A stretch of DNA of 64,000 nucleotides from Serinibacter arcticus (GTDB lineage: Bacteria > Actinomycetota > Actinomycetes > Actinomycetales > Beutenbergiaceae): the NCBI RefSeq assembly GCF_004786095.1, contig NZ_RHPJ01000002.1, positions 248,001-312,000 on the forward strand, in the 5' to 3' direction. The notes beneath the pieces were generated by a model. The model was not told where the DNA came from. It made no database searches and saw only the letters and a program-made list of their open reading frames with translations. This document shows positions 27,161 through 36,900 of this stretch, in pieces; the first letter of the stretch is position 1; each line of letters opens with the position of its first letter. Both the position numbers and the translations under genes were made by a program.

Positions 27161-28174
27161 GTGGAGCAGTCATCGCATCAGCCACCTGTCCTCGCCGACG
27201 TCGCGAGGATCGCCGGTGTCAGCGTCTCGACAGTGTCGCGGACCCTGACCGGCCGTACACCCGTCAGCCCCGACCTTCGGGCCAAGGTGGAGTCCGCCGT
27301 CGCGGAGCTGGGTTATCGACCGAACGCAGCCGCGCAGACGCTCGTGAGTGGACGACGTTCAACGATTGCCGTCCTGGCTCGGAACACCCTTCGCTACGGC
27401 TACGCCGCCACCCTTCAGGGCGTGGAGGAGGCGGCGCGAGCTGCGGGGTTCACGGTGACGATCGCGGTGGTCGAGTCGGACGCGCCCGCCGACATCGCCG
27501 CCGCGGTTGGACTTGTTCTTTCGCAGCCGCTCGCCGGCGCGATAGTGATCGAGTTCGACGCTGTAGGTGTCGCCACGCTTGAAGCCCTGCCAGTGTCCCT
27601 CCCTGTCGTGGCCGTGGCCGGTGCGCTTCGGCCGCCCGGCCCGCGACCCCACGTCTTCCTCGACGACGAGAGCGGTGGCCGACTGGCCACGGAGTACCTC
27701 CTGGGCCTGGGGCACCGGACGGTTCATCACGTGGCGATCCCATCGACTCGCCCCCGCTCCGGGCGTAGCTGGGGCTGGAGGAAGGCGTTGCGCGCGGCAG
27801 GAGTGGACGTGCCCGCCATGATCGCGGCGGGGTACGACCCGTCCTCCGGCTACGAGGCGGGGCGCGCATTGACGCTGCTCGACGACGTCACGGCGGTCCT
27901 GTGCGGCAATGACGAGATCGCGATCGGGGTGACCAGGGCACTGCGCGAGGGCGGCCGGCGCGTTCCGGAGGACGTGAGCGTGGTCGGGTTCGACGACCAG
28001 CCCTTCGCCGAGATGTGGCTGCCTCCGCTGACCACCGTCGCGCAGGACTTCACCGAGCTCGGTCGTCGCTCGATCGCCCTGCTCACGTCGTGGCTCGACT
28101 CAGGTGTGAAGCCGGTCGACTGGGTAGGGCAGCCGTCGCTCGTCGTACGCGAGAGCACCGCTTCGCCCCTCTGA
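27161..28174 (+). CDS. LacI-family sugar-responsive repressor
   Basis: The 337-aa protein has a classical LacI N-terminus: helix-turn-helix LADVARIAGVSVSTVSRTL, the hinge AAQTLVSGRRSTIAVL (residues about 52-68), and a periplasmic-binding-like sugar domain ending with FDDQPFAEMWLPPLTTV. It probably represses the GH36-importer-glycosidase operon directly downstream, where two copies of a LacI-type operator are visible. The inducer is unknown but should be a galactose-containing sugar if it is taken up by this importer. Codon use is less biased than in the nrd genes (for example GTT, CTT, ATA occur), consistent with more recent acquisition. Confidence 0.88.
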   Translation: MEQSSHQPPVLADVARIAGVSVSTVSRTLTGRTPVSPDLRAKVESAVAELGYRPNAAAQTLVSGRRSTIAVLARNTLRYGYAATLQGVEEAARAAGFTVTIAVVESDAPADIAAAVGLVLSQPLAGAIVIEFDAVGVATLEALPVSLPVVAVAGALRPPGPRPHVFLDDESGGRLATEYLLGLGHRTVHHVAIPSTRPRSGRSWGWRKALRAAGVDVPAMIAAGYDPSSGYEAGRALTLLDDVTAVLCGNDEIAIGVTRALREGGRRVPEDVSVVGFDDQPFAEMWLPPLTTVAQDFTELGRRSIALLTSWLDSGVKPVDWVGQPSLVVRESTASPL

Positions 28175-28224
28175 ATCGCCCAGCTGCGCCCACGACGGGT
28201 TGCTGAGCCCCTCCGTCGACCAAA

Positions 28225-28242
28225 TCTGACCAACGTTTGCAG
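28225..28242 (+). promoter_or_regulatory. LacI-type operator, copy 1
   Basis: TCTGACCAACGTTTGCAG, with the CAACGTTTG core and central CG step usual for LacI-family sites. The identical 18-mer recurs 41 bp downstream. A perfect hairpin (AACCAGT-CCTC-ACTGGTT, 28244-28261) lies between the two. Confidence 0.75.
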
Positions 28243-28265
28243 AAACCAGTCCTCACTGGTTATGG

Positions 28266-28283
28266 TCTGACCAACGTTTGCAG
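28266..28283 (+). promoter_or_regulatory. LacI-type operator, copy 2
   Basis: Second identical copy of the 18-mer, 41 bp (about four helical turns) from the first and 40 bp before the GH36 start. The phasing allows one regulator dimer pair to bind the same DNA face. Confidence 0.75.
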
Positions 28284-28323
28284 GGCCGCGGCGTCGCGGT
28301 CGTTGACGAGGGAGTCGAGAACT

Positions 28324-30522
28324 GTGGTGAGCTCACCAGCGCTGGTCCGTGCGGACCTTGTGGGACCCGAGGGGGTTGAGCCACAGATCGTTCGTCTGTC
28401 GGCCGCCGGTGAGGAGCTCGTGCTCCTGATCCCGAAGGACGCCATGCCGCGCGTCCTGCACTGGGGAAGCGGCCTCGGTCGTGTCGGTCTCGATGATCTC
28501 GAGGCGATGGCCCAGACCTCCGTGGCGCCGCTGGCGACGAACGGCGTCGATGCGGGCGTCCTGGTGGGCGTACTGCCCGAGAGTGGGAGCGGTTGGACGG
28601 GGACTCCAGCGATTCAGGGCCACCGTGCGGGTCGGGGCTGGTCACCGCGGCTGCGTCCGGTAGACGTGCAGGTTGACGCCGCTGATGGACAAGGGGGACG
28701 CGTACTCGTCGCCGGGATCGACACCGAGGCGGGCCTTGAGGTCACCGTCGAGATCGAGATGCTCAGCTCCGGCCTCGTCAGGCTTCGGTCGTCGCTGACC
28801 AATGAGCATCCGAGCGACTACGTGCTCAACGCATTGCTCGTCTCGCTTCCCGTGCCCTCGCGTGCCACGGAGGTTCTCGACCTCGCCGGTCGTTGGGCGA
28901 AGGAGCGGGTACCGCAGCGGCGCCCGTTCACGGTGGGGGCGCACGTCCGCGAGGGACGTCACGGCCGCACCGGCGCGGACGCCGCCACCGTCCTGACCGC
29001 TGGAGAGGCCGGCTTCGACTTCGAGAGCGGTGAGACGTGGGGTGTCCACGTCGCGTTCAGCGGGAACCACGTCGTCGCCGCCGAGCGGGCGTTCTCCGGC
29101 GAGCGGCTCCTGTCGGGGGGAGAGCTCCTGCTCCCCGGCGAGGTGGTGCTGGCCGACGGCGAGACGTATCGCGGGCCGTGGGTCTATGCGCTGCACGGGC
29201 ATGGTCTGGACACCGCGGCCGCCGTCGTCCACCGCCACCTCCGGTCCCGCCCGCACCACCCCTCGAGTCCTCGCCCTGTCGTGATGAACGTCTGGGAGGC
29301 CGTGTACTTCGACCACGACCTCGACACGCTGCTCGGACTCGCTGACCTGGCATCGAGCGTCGGCGTCGAGCGTTTCGTGCTCGATGACGGGTGGTTCGGG
29401 GCTCGCCGGGACGACACCGCCGGGCTCGGGGACTGGTGGTTCTCCCCGGAGGTCTGGGGCGACGGTCGTATCGAGAGGCTCGTTTCTCATGTGAAGGGTC
29501 TGGGGATGGAGTTCGGGCTGTGGTTCGAGCCCGAGATGGTCAACCCCGACTCCGATCTGGCCAGATCCCACCCCGACTGGCTGCTCCAGGTGCCGGGGCG
29601 TCTTCCCGTTGCGGCACGGTCTCAGCAGGTGCTGAACCTGGCGATTGCCGAGGCTTCGGCCCACGTGCGGCAGCAGATCGTCAGCGTCGTCCACGAGATC
29701 GGTGTCGACTTCATCAAGTGGGACCACAACCGCGACCTCGTCGACGCAGGCTCGACCGTCACCGGCGCTGCCGGGGTCCACGCCCAGACGCACGCCGCTT
29801 ACGCCTTGATCGACGAGATCCGGGCGCTCTGCCCTGGCCTCGAGATCGAGTCGTGCTCCTCCGGGGGCGCGCGGGTCGACCTGGAGATCATCGAGCGGAC
29901 CGACCGCGTCTGGGCCTCTGACTGCATCGACGCGCACGAGCGCCAGACCATCCAGCGGTGGACGGCACAGCTCCTGCCCCCCGAGCTGGTCGGGTCCCAC
30001 GTCGGGGCAGGTCGCGCCCACACCACGGGGCGGCAGCTCGACCTCGACTTCCGTGCCGCGACCGCGCTGTTCGGCCACTTCGGTATCGAGTGGGACCTTG
30101 CCTCCGCCTCCGAGCAGGAGCGCGCGGACCTCGCCGAATGGGTCACGACGTACAAGCGGCACCGACACCTCATCCACACCGGGTCGGTCGTGCGGCGCGA
30201 CCTGGAGGACGGCGCCGTGATGCTGATCGGGGCCGTGGCACCGGAGCGGTCGGAGGGGCTGTACTCGGTGGCTCAACTCTCGCGCACCGTGACATGGCCG
30301 CTGGACCGGGTCAGGCTCCCCGGTCTCGACCCTGCCGCCAGCTACCAGGTGACCGGCGTCCATCCGCGCGGTCCGCGGTCGGAGTTGGAGGACCGCATCT
30401 ACCCCCGTTGGTGGTGGGAGGGGGTCCGCCTGCCGGGTGCTGTCCTGTCCGAGGTCGGCATTCACCTCCCGGCGCTCGACGTCGACCACGCGTGCCTCGT
30501 GCACGTCGAGCGGCAGTCGTGA
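28324..30522 (+). CDS. GH36 alpha-galactosidase
   Basis: The 732-aa enzyme is full length for GH36: an N-terminal beta-sandwich (residues about 1-300), a TIM barrel with FVLDDGWFGARRDD, GLWFEPEMVN, the nucleophile Asp467 in FIKWDHNRD, ESCSSGGARVD, and the acid/base Asp533 in SDCIDAHERQTIQ, and a C-terminal beta domain. It removes terminal alpha-galactose from oligosaccharides. No signal peptide is present, so it acts on imported sugars. The GTG at 28324 (GAGGGAG 9 nt upstream) is preferred; the longer frame from 28237 would start inside the operators. The permease gene overlaps its stop (GTGA). Confidence 0.92.
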   Translation: MVSSPALVRADLVGPEGVEPQIVRLSAAGEELVLLIPKDAMPRVLHWGSGLGRVGLDDLEAMAQTSVAPLATNGVDAGVLVGVLPESGSGWTGTPAIQGHRAGRGWSPRLRPVDVQVDAADGQGGRVLVAGIDTEAGLEVTVEIEMLSSGLVRLRSSLTNEHPSDYVLNALLVSLPVPSRATEVLDLAGRWAKERVPQRRPFTVGAHVREGRHGRTGADAATVLTAGEAGFDFESGETWGVHVAFSGNHVVAAERAFSGERLLSGGELLLPGEVVLADGETYRGPWVYALHGHGLDTAAAVVHRHLRSRPHHPSSPRPVVMNVWEAVYFDHDLDTLLGLADLASSVGVERFVLDDGWFGARRDDTAGLGDWWFSPEVWGDGRIERLVSHVKGLGMEFGLWFEPEMVNPDSDLARSHPDWLLQVPGRLPVAARSQQVLNLAIAEASAHVRQQIVSVVHEIGVDFIKWDHNRDLVDAGSTVTGAAGVHAQTHAAYALIDEIRALCPGLEIESCSSGGARVDLEIIERTDRVWASDCIDAHERQTIQRWTAQLLPPELVGSHVGAGRAHTTGRQLDLDFRAATALFGHFGIEWDLASASEQERADLAEWVTTYKRHRHLIHTGSVVRRDLEDGAVMLIGAVAPERSEGLYSVAQLSRTVTWPLDRVRLPGLDPAASYQVTGVHPRGPRSELEDRIYPRWWWEGVRLPGAVLSEVGIHLPALDVDHACLVHVERQS

Positions 30523-31457
30523 GCGCCGGCACGGCGGAACGCCGCGACGCGGTGCGACCGGCTCGCCGATCGCGCTACTCGCGCATGGAGTGGCGCAACC
30601 TGCCCACCGCGCTGCTCTTCATCGCGCCCGCGTCGATCGGCTACGCAGTGTTCCTGCTGTGGCCCACCCTGCGGGGGATCTACCTCAGCTTCACCGACAC
30701 CACCGCGTTCAACGCCGGTGAGCTGGTCGGGCTGGAGAACTACCAGCGGATGTTCGCCGACGGGGTGTTCCTGGACTCCTTCCGGGTGACCCTGTACTAC
30801 GTCCTGCTCAACATCGGACTGCAGACCGTCCTGGCGCTCGTCGTGGCCGTGCTGATGCACCGATTGACGCAGTCGCTCGTGATTCGCGGCCTCCTCCTGA
30901 CGCCGTACCTCGTCTCGAACGTCGTGGCAGCGATGCTGTTCCTGATGTTGCTGGACTACCAGCTGGGCTTCGTCAACGCCGTGATCGACACCCTCGGTCT
31001 GGACCGGCTGATGTTCTTCGGGAGCCAGGACCTGGTGATCCCGACGATCGCGTTCGTCAACGTCTGGCGACACCTCGGCTACACGGCGCTGCTGATCTTC
31101 GCCGGACTGCAGACGATCCCTGACAACCTCTACGAAGCCGGTCGGATGGACGGCGCCTCGGAGCTGACGATGTTCCGCCGGTTGACGCTCCCGCTGCTAC
31201 GGCCCTACCTCGGCCTGGTCCTCATCGTCACGGTGATCGGCTCGTTCCAGGTCTTCGACACCGTTTCGGTCGCCACCCAGGGCGGTCCGGCCAACGCCTC
31301 CAACGTCATCCAGTACTACATCTACGAGGTCGCCTTCTCGCGCAGCTACGACTTCGGCTACGCCTCGGCGATGTCGGTCGCACTCCTGGTCGTGCTCGCG
31401 GCGGTCTCCATCCTCCAGTTCCGGCTGACCCGGGCCAACACCAACGACATGGCGTGA
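30519..31457 (+). CDS. Sugar ABC transporter permease (MalF type)
   Basis: The 312-aa membrane protein has six predicted helices, starting with LPTALLFIAPASIGYAVFLL, and the ABC permease EAA loop LYEAGRMDGASELTMFRRLTLP (residues about 205-226) that docks on the ATPase. It forms the importer channel with the next gene. The GTG start at 30519 lies in the GH36 stop codon. As usual for CUT1 importers of actinomycetes, no ATPase gene is present in the cluster; a shared MsiK-type ATPase elsewhere would be needed. Confidence 0.92.
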   Translation: MSAGTAERRDAVRPARRSRYSRMEWRNLPTALLFIAPASIGYAVFLLWPTLRGIYLSFTDTTAFNAGELVGLENYQRMFADGVFLDSFRVTLYYVLLNIGLQTVLALVVAVLMHRLTQSLVIRGLLLTPYLVSNVVAAMLFLMLLDYQLGFVNAVIDTLGLDRLMFFGSQDLVIPTIAFVNVWRHLGYTALLIFAGLQTIPDNLYEAGRMDGASELTMFRRLTLPLLRPYLGLVLIVTVIGSFQVFDTVSVATQGGPANASNVIQYYIYEVAFSRSYDFGYASAMSVALLVVLAAVSILQFRLTRANTNDMA

Positions 31458-31468
31458 GGGGAAAACTC

Positions 31469-32437
31469 ATGAATGCCATCACCGTCGACCCCGACCTCCA
31501 GGACAACCTCGAGCACCCCGAGCCCGCCACCACCGCACCTTCCGGATCGGGTCCGCGGCCGCGCCGGTTCACCTGGGGCAAGGCCGTGGGCTGGACCGTC
31601 ATGATCGTCATGATCGTGATCACGCTGGTGCCGTTCTACTGGATGCTGCGCACCGCGCTGTCCTCCAACTCGGCCCTGCCCGGCGGCGCCGCCGACCCGC
31701 TGCCCGTGGGCTTCAGCTGGGGTGGCTTCGAGCGCGCACTCGGCCTGGCGACACCGCAGGAGTCACTCGCCGCAGGCGGCTCGGGCGCCGCGATGAATTT
31801 CGGCCGCTACCTGGTCAACTCCATCGCTGTGGCCACGATGGTGACGGTCGGACAGGTCCTCTTCTCGGCCCTGGCGGCGTATGCCTTCGCGCGGATGCGC
31901 TGGCCCGGACGCGACGTCATCTTCGCCGCCTTCCTCGGCGGACTCATGGTGCCGACCATCTTCACCCTGCTGCCCAACTTCCTCCTGGTGCGTGACCTGG
32001 GACTGCTCGACACCCTCCCGGGGATCGCCCTGCCGACCATGCTCATGACGCCGTTCGCGATCTTCTTCATGCGGCAGTTCTTCATGGGGATCAGCACCGA
32101 GATCGAAGAGGCGGCGATGCTCGACGGCGCCAGCCGCATCCGCACCTTCTTCAGCATCATCGTGCCGATGGTCTCCTCCGCGGTCGCCACGCTCGGCATC
32201 CTCACCTACATCACCTCCTGGAACGACTATCTCTGGCCGCTGCTGGTCAGCCAGACCGACGGCTCTCGCGTACTGACGCTCGCGCTCGGAATCTTCCGCG
32301 CTCAGTCACCGCAGTCGGCTCCCGACTGGCCCGGCCTGATGGCCGCCACCTTGCTGGCCGCCCTCCCCGTCCTGGTGCTCTACGCATTCTTCGCCAAGCG
32401 GATCGTCAACTCGATCGGTTTCAGCGGCATCAAGTAG
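31469..32437 (+). CDS. Sugar ABC transporter permease (MalG type)
   Basis: The 322-aa partner permease has the first helix GWTVMIVMIVITLVPFYWML, five further helices and the EAA loop IEEAAMLDGASRIRTFFSIIVP. ATG 31469 with GAGGGG 7 nt upstream is preferred; a GTG at 31454 overlaps the previous stop and is the alternative. Together with the MalF-type permease and the following lipoprotein it forms a CUT1 importer. Confidence 0.92.
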   Translation: MNAITVDPDLQDNLEHPEPATTAPSGSGPRPRRFTWGKAVGWTVMIVMIVITLVPFYWMLRTALSSNSALPGGAADPLPVGFSWGGFERALGLATPQESLAAGGSGAAMNFGRYLVNSIAVATMVTVGQVLFSALAAYAFARMRWPGRDVIFAAFLGGLMVPTIFTLLPNFLLVRDLGLLDTLPGIALPTMLMTPFAIFFMRQFFMGISTEIEEAAMLDGASRIRTFFSIIVPMVSSAVATLGILTYITSWNDYLWPLLVSQTDGSRVLTLALGIFRAQSPQSAPDWPGLMAATLLAALPVLVLYAFFAKRIVNSIGFSGIK

Positions 32438-32524
32438 CGCACCACCCGAACTGCCCTGACCGACAACCGACGTCGGCCAGCTCAACTCCGCGCATCGAAG
32501 CGGATGCAACGAAAGGGAACACGA

Positions 32525-33871
32525 ATGCGAAAGTCACTCAAGACCGCCCTCGCGGGCTCGGTGGTGCTGGTGCTGGCCGCCTGCGGCAGCGGCGGATCGG
32601 GCACCGGTGGCGACTCGGCCACCGGCGAGATCTCCTACTGGCTCTGGGACTCCAACCAGGTCCCGGCCTACCAGGCCTGCGCGACAGCCTTCACCGAGGC
32701 CAACCCCGAGATCACCGTCAAGATCGAGCAGTTCGGCTGGGAGGACTACTGGACCAAGGTCACCGCCGGCTTCGTGGGCGGATCCGGTCCCGACGTGTTC
32801 GTCGACCACCTGTCCAAGTACGGCGAGTTCGCCCAGCAGGGCCAGGTCATCGACCTCGACGAGCTCATCGAGCGGGACAGCGTCGACACCTCCGTCTACG
32901 CCGAGGGCCTCCTGGACCCGTGGGTGGGCCCCGAGGGCGGGACCTACGGCATGCCGAAGGACTTCGACACCACCGCCTTCTTCTACAACACCGCCATGCT
33001 CGAGGAGGCCGGCATCACGGCCGAGGAGCTGTGGGCCGCCGACTGGAACCCGAGCGACGGCGGCACCTTCGAGGACATCGTGGCCCGACTGACGGTGGAC
33101 ACCAACGGCGTGCGGGGCAACGAGCCCGGCTTCGACCCGTCCTCGATCGCGGTCTACGGGCTCGGCCTCAACCCGCACTACGAGGAGACCGGCCAGATGC
33201 AGTGGGCCAACTTCACCGGCACCCTGGACTGGGACTACCTCGAGAGCAACCCGTGGGGCACGCAGTACAACCTCGACGACCCTGAGTTCCAGGAGACCAT
33301 CGGCTGGTTCTACGGGCTCGCGGACAAGGGCTACGCGCCGGCCTCCGGCGTCTTCTCCGAGGAGACCCTCACCCAGATCGGCTCCGGCCAGGTCGCCATG
33401 GGCACCAACGGCTCCTGGGCCACGAACTCCTTCCAGGCGCTGGACGGCATCGACGTCGGCATCGCCCCCGGACCCGTGGGCGAGAGCGGAGCCCGCGGCT
33501 CGATCTACAACGGCGTGGCCGACTCCATCAATGCCGGCTCGGACAAGCAGGACGCCGCCTGGGAGTGGGTGAAGTTCCTCGGCAGCACCGACTGCCAGGA
33601 CCTGGTCGCCGAGCAGGCCATCGTCTTCCCCTCCATCCCCTCCTCCTCCGACAAGGCGCTGGCGGCCTTCGAGGCCGCCGGGGTCGACGTGTCGGCCTTC
33701 TTCAGCTATCTCGAGGATGACAACCGGACCTTCCTGCCGCCTATCACGCTGCAGGCCGGTGAGGTGAACGCGCTGGCCAAGACTGCGCTGGAGAACATCG
33801 CGCTCGGCAACGCCGACCCGTCCTCGCTGACCCAGGTCAACGAGCAGATCAACGCTCTGCTGGCCGACTGA
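32525..33871 (+). CDS. Sugar-binding lipoprotein of ABC importer
   Basis: The 448-aa extracytoplasmic solute-binding protein has a lipobox VLAACGSGG (Cys near 22), a Gly/Ser linker and a cluster-B (MalE-like) fold: WLWDSNQVPAYQACATAF, SGPDVFVDHLSKYGEF, TYGMPKDFDTTAFFYNTAML, VAMGTNGSW. It captures the oligosaccharide for the two permeases upstream. The ATG at 32525 is preceded by AAAGGGA. The ligand is not readable, but GH36 and the secreted enzyme on either side suggest a galactose-containing oligosaccharide. Confidence 0.92.
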   Translation: MRKSLKTALAGSVVLVLAACGSGGSGTGGDSATGEISYWLWDSNQVPAYQACATAFTEANPEITVKIEQFGWEDYWTKVTAGFVGGSGPDVFVDHLSKYGEFAQQGQVIDLDELIERDSVDTSVYAEGLLDPWVGPEGGTYGMPKDFDTTAFFYNTAMLEEAGITAEELWAADWNPSDGGTFEDIVARLTVDTNGVRGNEPGFDPSSIAVYGLGLNPHYEETGQMQWANFTGTLDWDYLESNPWGTQYNLDDPEFQETIGWFYGLADKGYAPASGVFSEETLTQIGSGQVAMGTNGSWATNSFQALDGIDVGIAPGPVGESGARGSIYNGVADSINAGSDKQDAAWEWVKFLGSTDCQDLVAEQAIVFPSIPSSSDKALAAFEAAGVDVSAFFSYLEDDNRTFLPPITLQAGEVNALAKTALENIALGNADPSSLTQVNEQINALLAD

Positions 33872-33941
33872 CACCACCCGATCGATCCACCGGTGGCGGG
33901 CCAGCCGGCCCGCCACCGCCTGACACACGAAGGAGTGTTCG

Positions 33942-36900
33942 ATGCAGGAACGAGACATGACCCGGATGCGCGCAGGCGCGCGCCTGGGTCGAAATCTGAT
34001 CGCGGCGGTGGCCGCCGCGGCCACTGCCGTCACGGTGGCGGCCATCCCCGCCCAGGCGGCAGATCCCGACGTCGTGACCGTCGACCTCGCGGTCTCGACA
34101 GGTGAGGTCAAGGGGGGCGCCTCGGGCATGCTCTACGGCCTGAGCGATGAGGGCGTGCCGACCGACGCGATCATCGCCGGCGCGCTGCCCCGCAACGTCA
34201 CCCAGAAGGCGCCCTACGGCGAGCAGCACCCCAACGGTGACCCGCTCGAGGTCGAGGACTCCTTCTTCCGCAACGGCGGGGAGTACATCCTCACCAACAT
34301 CCAGGACTACTACCCCGACTGGCCCTACAACGGCGGACGCCGTCCGGCCGACTTCAACACCTACCTCGAGATGGTCCGCACGGTCACCACCGCGATCGTG
34401 GAGGAGTCCGACCACCCCGAGAAGTACATGTTCGTCCCGTTCAACGAGCCCGACGGCGGCAACTGGTACGGCAACTGGGGCGCGATGAAGGACACGTTCC
34501 TGGCGGACTGGTCCGCCGCGTACGCCGTCATCAAGGACGTCTACCCCGAGGCCAAGATCGCCGGTCCCGGTGACTCCCGGTGGCAGCCCGCCCGCACGCG
34601 CGACTTCCTGACCTACGCCAAGGCCAACGACGTCGTGCCGGACATGTTCACCTGGCACGAGCTCGGCATCAACAACCTCAGCACCTACCGCAACAACTAC
34701 AACACCTATCGCCAGATGGAGATCGAGATCGGCATCGATCCGCTACCGATCAACATCACCGAGTACGCGATGCGTCGCGACATGTCCGTGCCCGGCCAGA
34801 TCGTCCAGTGGCTGGCGATGTTCGAGGACACCAAGGTCGACGCCCAGACGGCCTACTGGACCTACGCGGGCAACCTCAACGACAACATGGCCAAGAACAA
34901 CAGCGCCAACGGCGCCTGGTGGCTCCTGAAGTGGTACGGCGACCTGACCGGTGAGACAGTCGCCCTGACGCCGCCCGAGCTGAACAAGGTCGACTCCCTG
35001 CAGGGCATCGCCGCGCTCGATGAGGACGAGCGCCAGGCCACGGTCCTGTTCGGTGGCACGAACAAGGACATCCGCGTCGACGTCGAGAACATCGACCCCG
35101 CCGTGTTCGGAACGACGGTCGACGTCCAGGTCAGAGAGGCGGAATGGAGCGGTCAGGAGGGTGAGGCCCTCGCCCCGCCGGTCACCGTCGCCGAGCGTGT
35201 CGCCGTCGTCGACGGCGAGCTCCAGGTGGAGGTGCCCGGAGGTGACCGGCTCTCGGCCTACCAGCTCGTGATCACCCCTGCCCTGGCGGAGCAGCCGACC
35301 GTGGATGCCACGTGGCGCGCCTCGATCGAGGCCGAGGACACCGTCCTTCGTGACGTCACCGCCTACGACAAGCCCATGAGCAACGACTGGGAGTTCGCGG
35401 CCTCCGGCCAGCGCGACGTCGGAGGAACCAACCGTGTGACCTCCTCGCTCACGTGGACACTGGACGTCCCGACGACCGGCACCTACCGCTTCGGATCGGT
35501 CGGAGGCGTCAACGGCCCCAACATCGGCCCTGGCCGCCACGCGCTCTTCGTGGACGGCGTCTTCGCCGAGTACGTCGACTACGAGGCAGGTTTCTCCTGG
35601 GGCTACCGCAGCCGGGCAGAGGCACTCGTCGACCTCGAGGCCGGCACGCGCTCGCTCTCGCTCCGCACGAGCCAGAACGGCACGAGCCTGCTTCCCGGAT
35701 CCGACATCTCGCTGGACAAGTTCGACCTCGAGCTGGCTGACGAGCCCGATTCGACCACCTACCCCGCTCACCTCGCACGGATCGACGGCGGCGAGGTCTC
35801 CTTCGCCGGAAGCCGCACCGCGGGCTACGTCGGCCTGGATGCCGGCGACAGCGCGACCTTCTACGCCGCGGGCCGCGACACGGGCTACTACGACGTGACG
35901 CTGACCTACCGGTCGGAGGAGGCCGCAGCCATCGACCTGCTCGTCAACGGCCGTGCGATCGAGGGCCTCGCGGCCGAGGGCGACGGCACGTGGACCTCCA
36001 CGGCCACCGTCCACCTCGCCAAGGGCATCAACGAGCTGGCGGTCTCGACGCCCGACACGATCAAGCTGGCATCAGCGACGGTCACCCGCGCGGAGGAGGC
36101 CGACGAGGCCGTCTTCTTCACCGAGGCTGAGGACACCTCGAACGTCACCACCACCGGCGCCGTCCGCGCCGAGCAGGTTCCTGCCCCCACCAACGTCTCC
36201 GGCACTCAGCTGGGCTGGATCGGTGACGGCCCGGCCAACACCGCCGTGCTGGCCCGACCCGAGGGCTTCGGCGCCGGTCAGTACAACCTCGTGGTGCGCT
36301 ACGCCAACGCCGAGAAGAACACCGGTCACGACTACAACACCGACGTCATCACGCGCTTCCTGGACATCACCGAGGTCGGCGGTGACGAAGGGACCCGCGG
36401 GGCCTTCCGTCACAACTACTCCTGGAAGGGCTTCTGGTCGCACACCGTCGGTGTCGACCTCACCACGGTCGACGGCGGGCTGACGCTCTCCAACGCGACC
36501 GGCAGCGCGCCGAACATCGACTGGTTGGAGCTCGCGCCACTCGTCGTGGACGTCAGCAACGACGTCACAGCGAACGTCGACCTTCAGACTCTTGAGGTCG
36601 CGACGCCCCCGACGACCACGGGCTACGTGCTCGGCACGCCGCTCGACCTCTCCGGCCTGGTCGTCGAGGCGACCTACACCGACGGCAGCATCGACACCGT
36701 GCCGTGGGACGAGCTCACCGTCTCGGGCTACAACCCCGACGTGCTCGGCGAGCAGGTGGTGACCCTCGCGCTGACTGCCGAGAACACCACGCGCGAGGCG
36801 ACGTTTACCGTCGTCGTGCGCGACCGGTTCGTCGACGTCGCCGATGACAACCAGTTCGCGCTGGAGATCAACTGGCTGGCTGCCCGCGGCATCAGCACCG

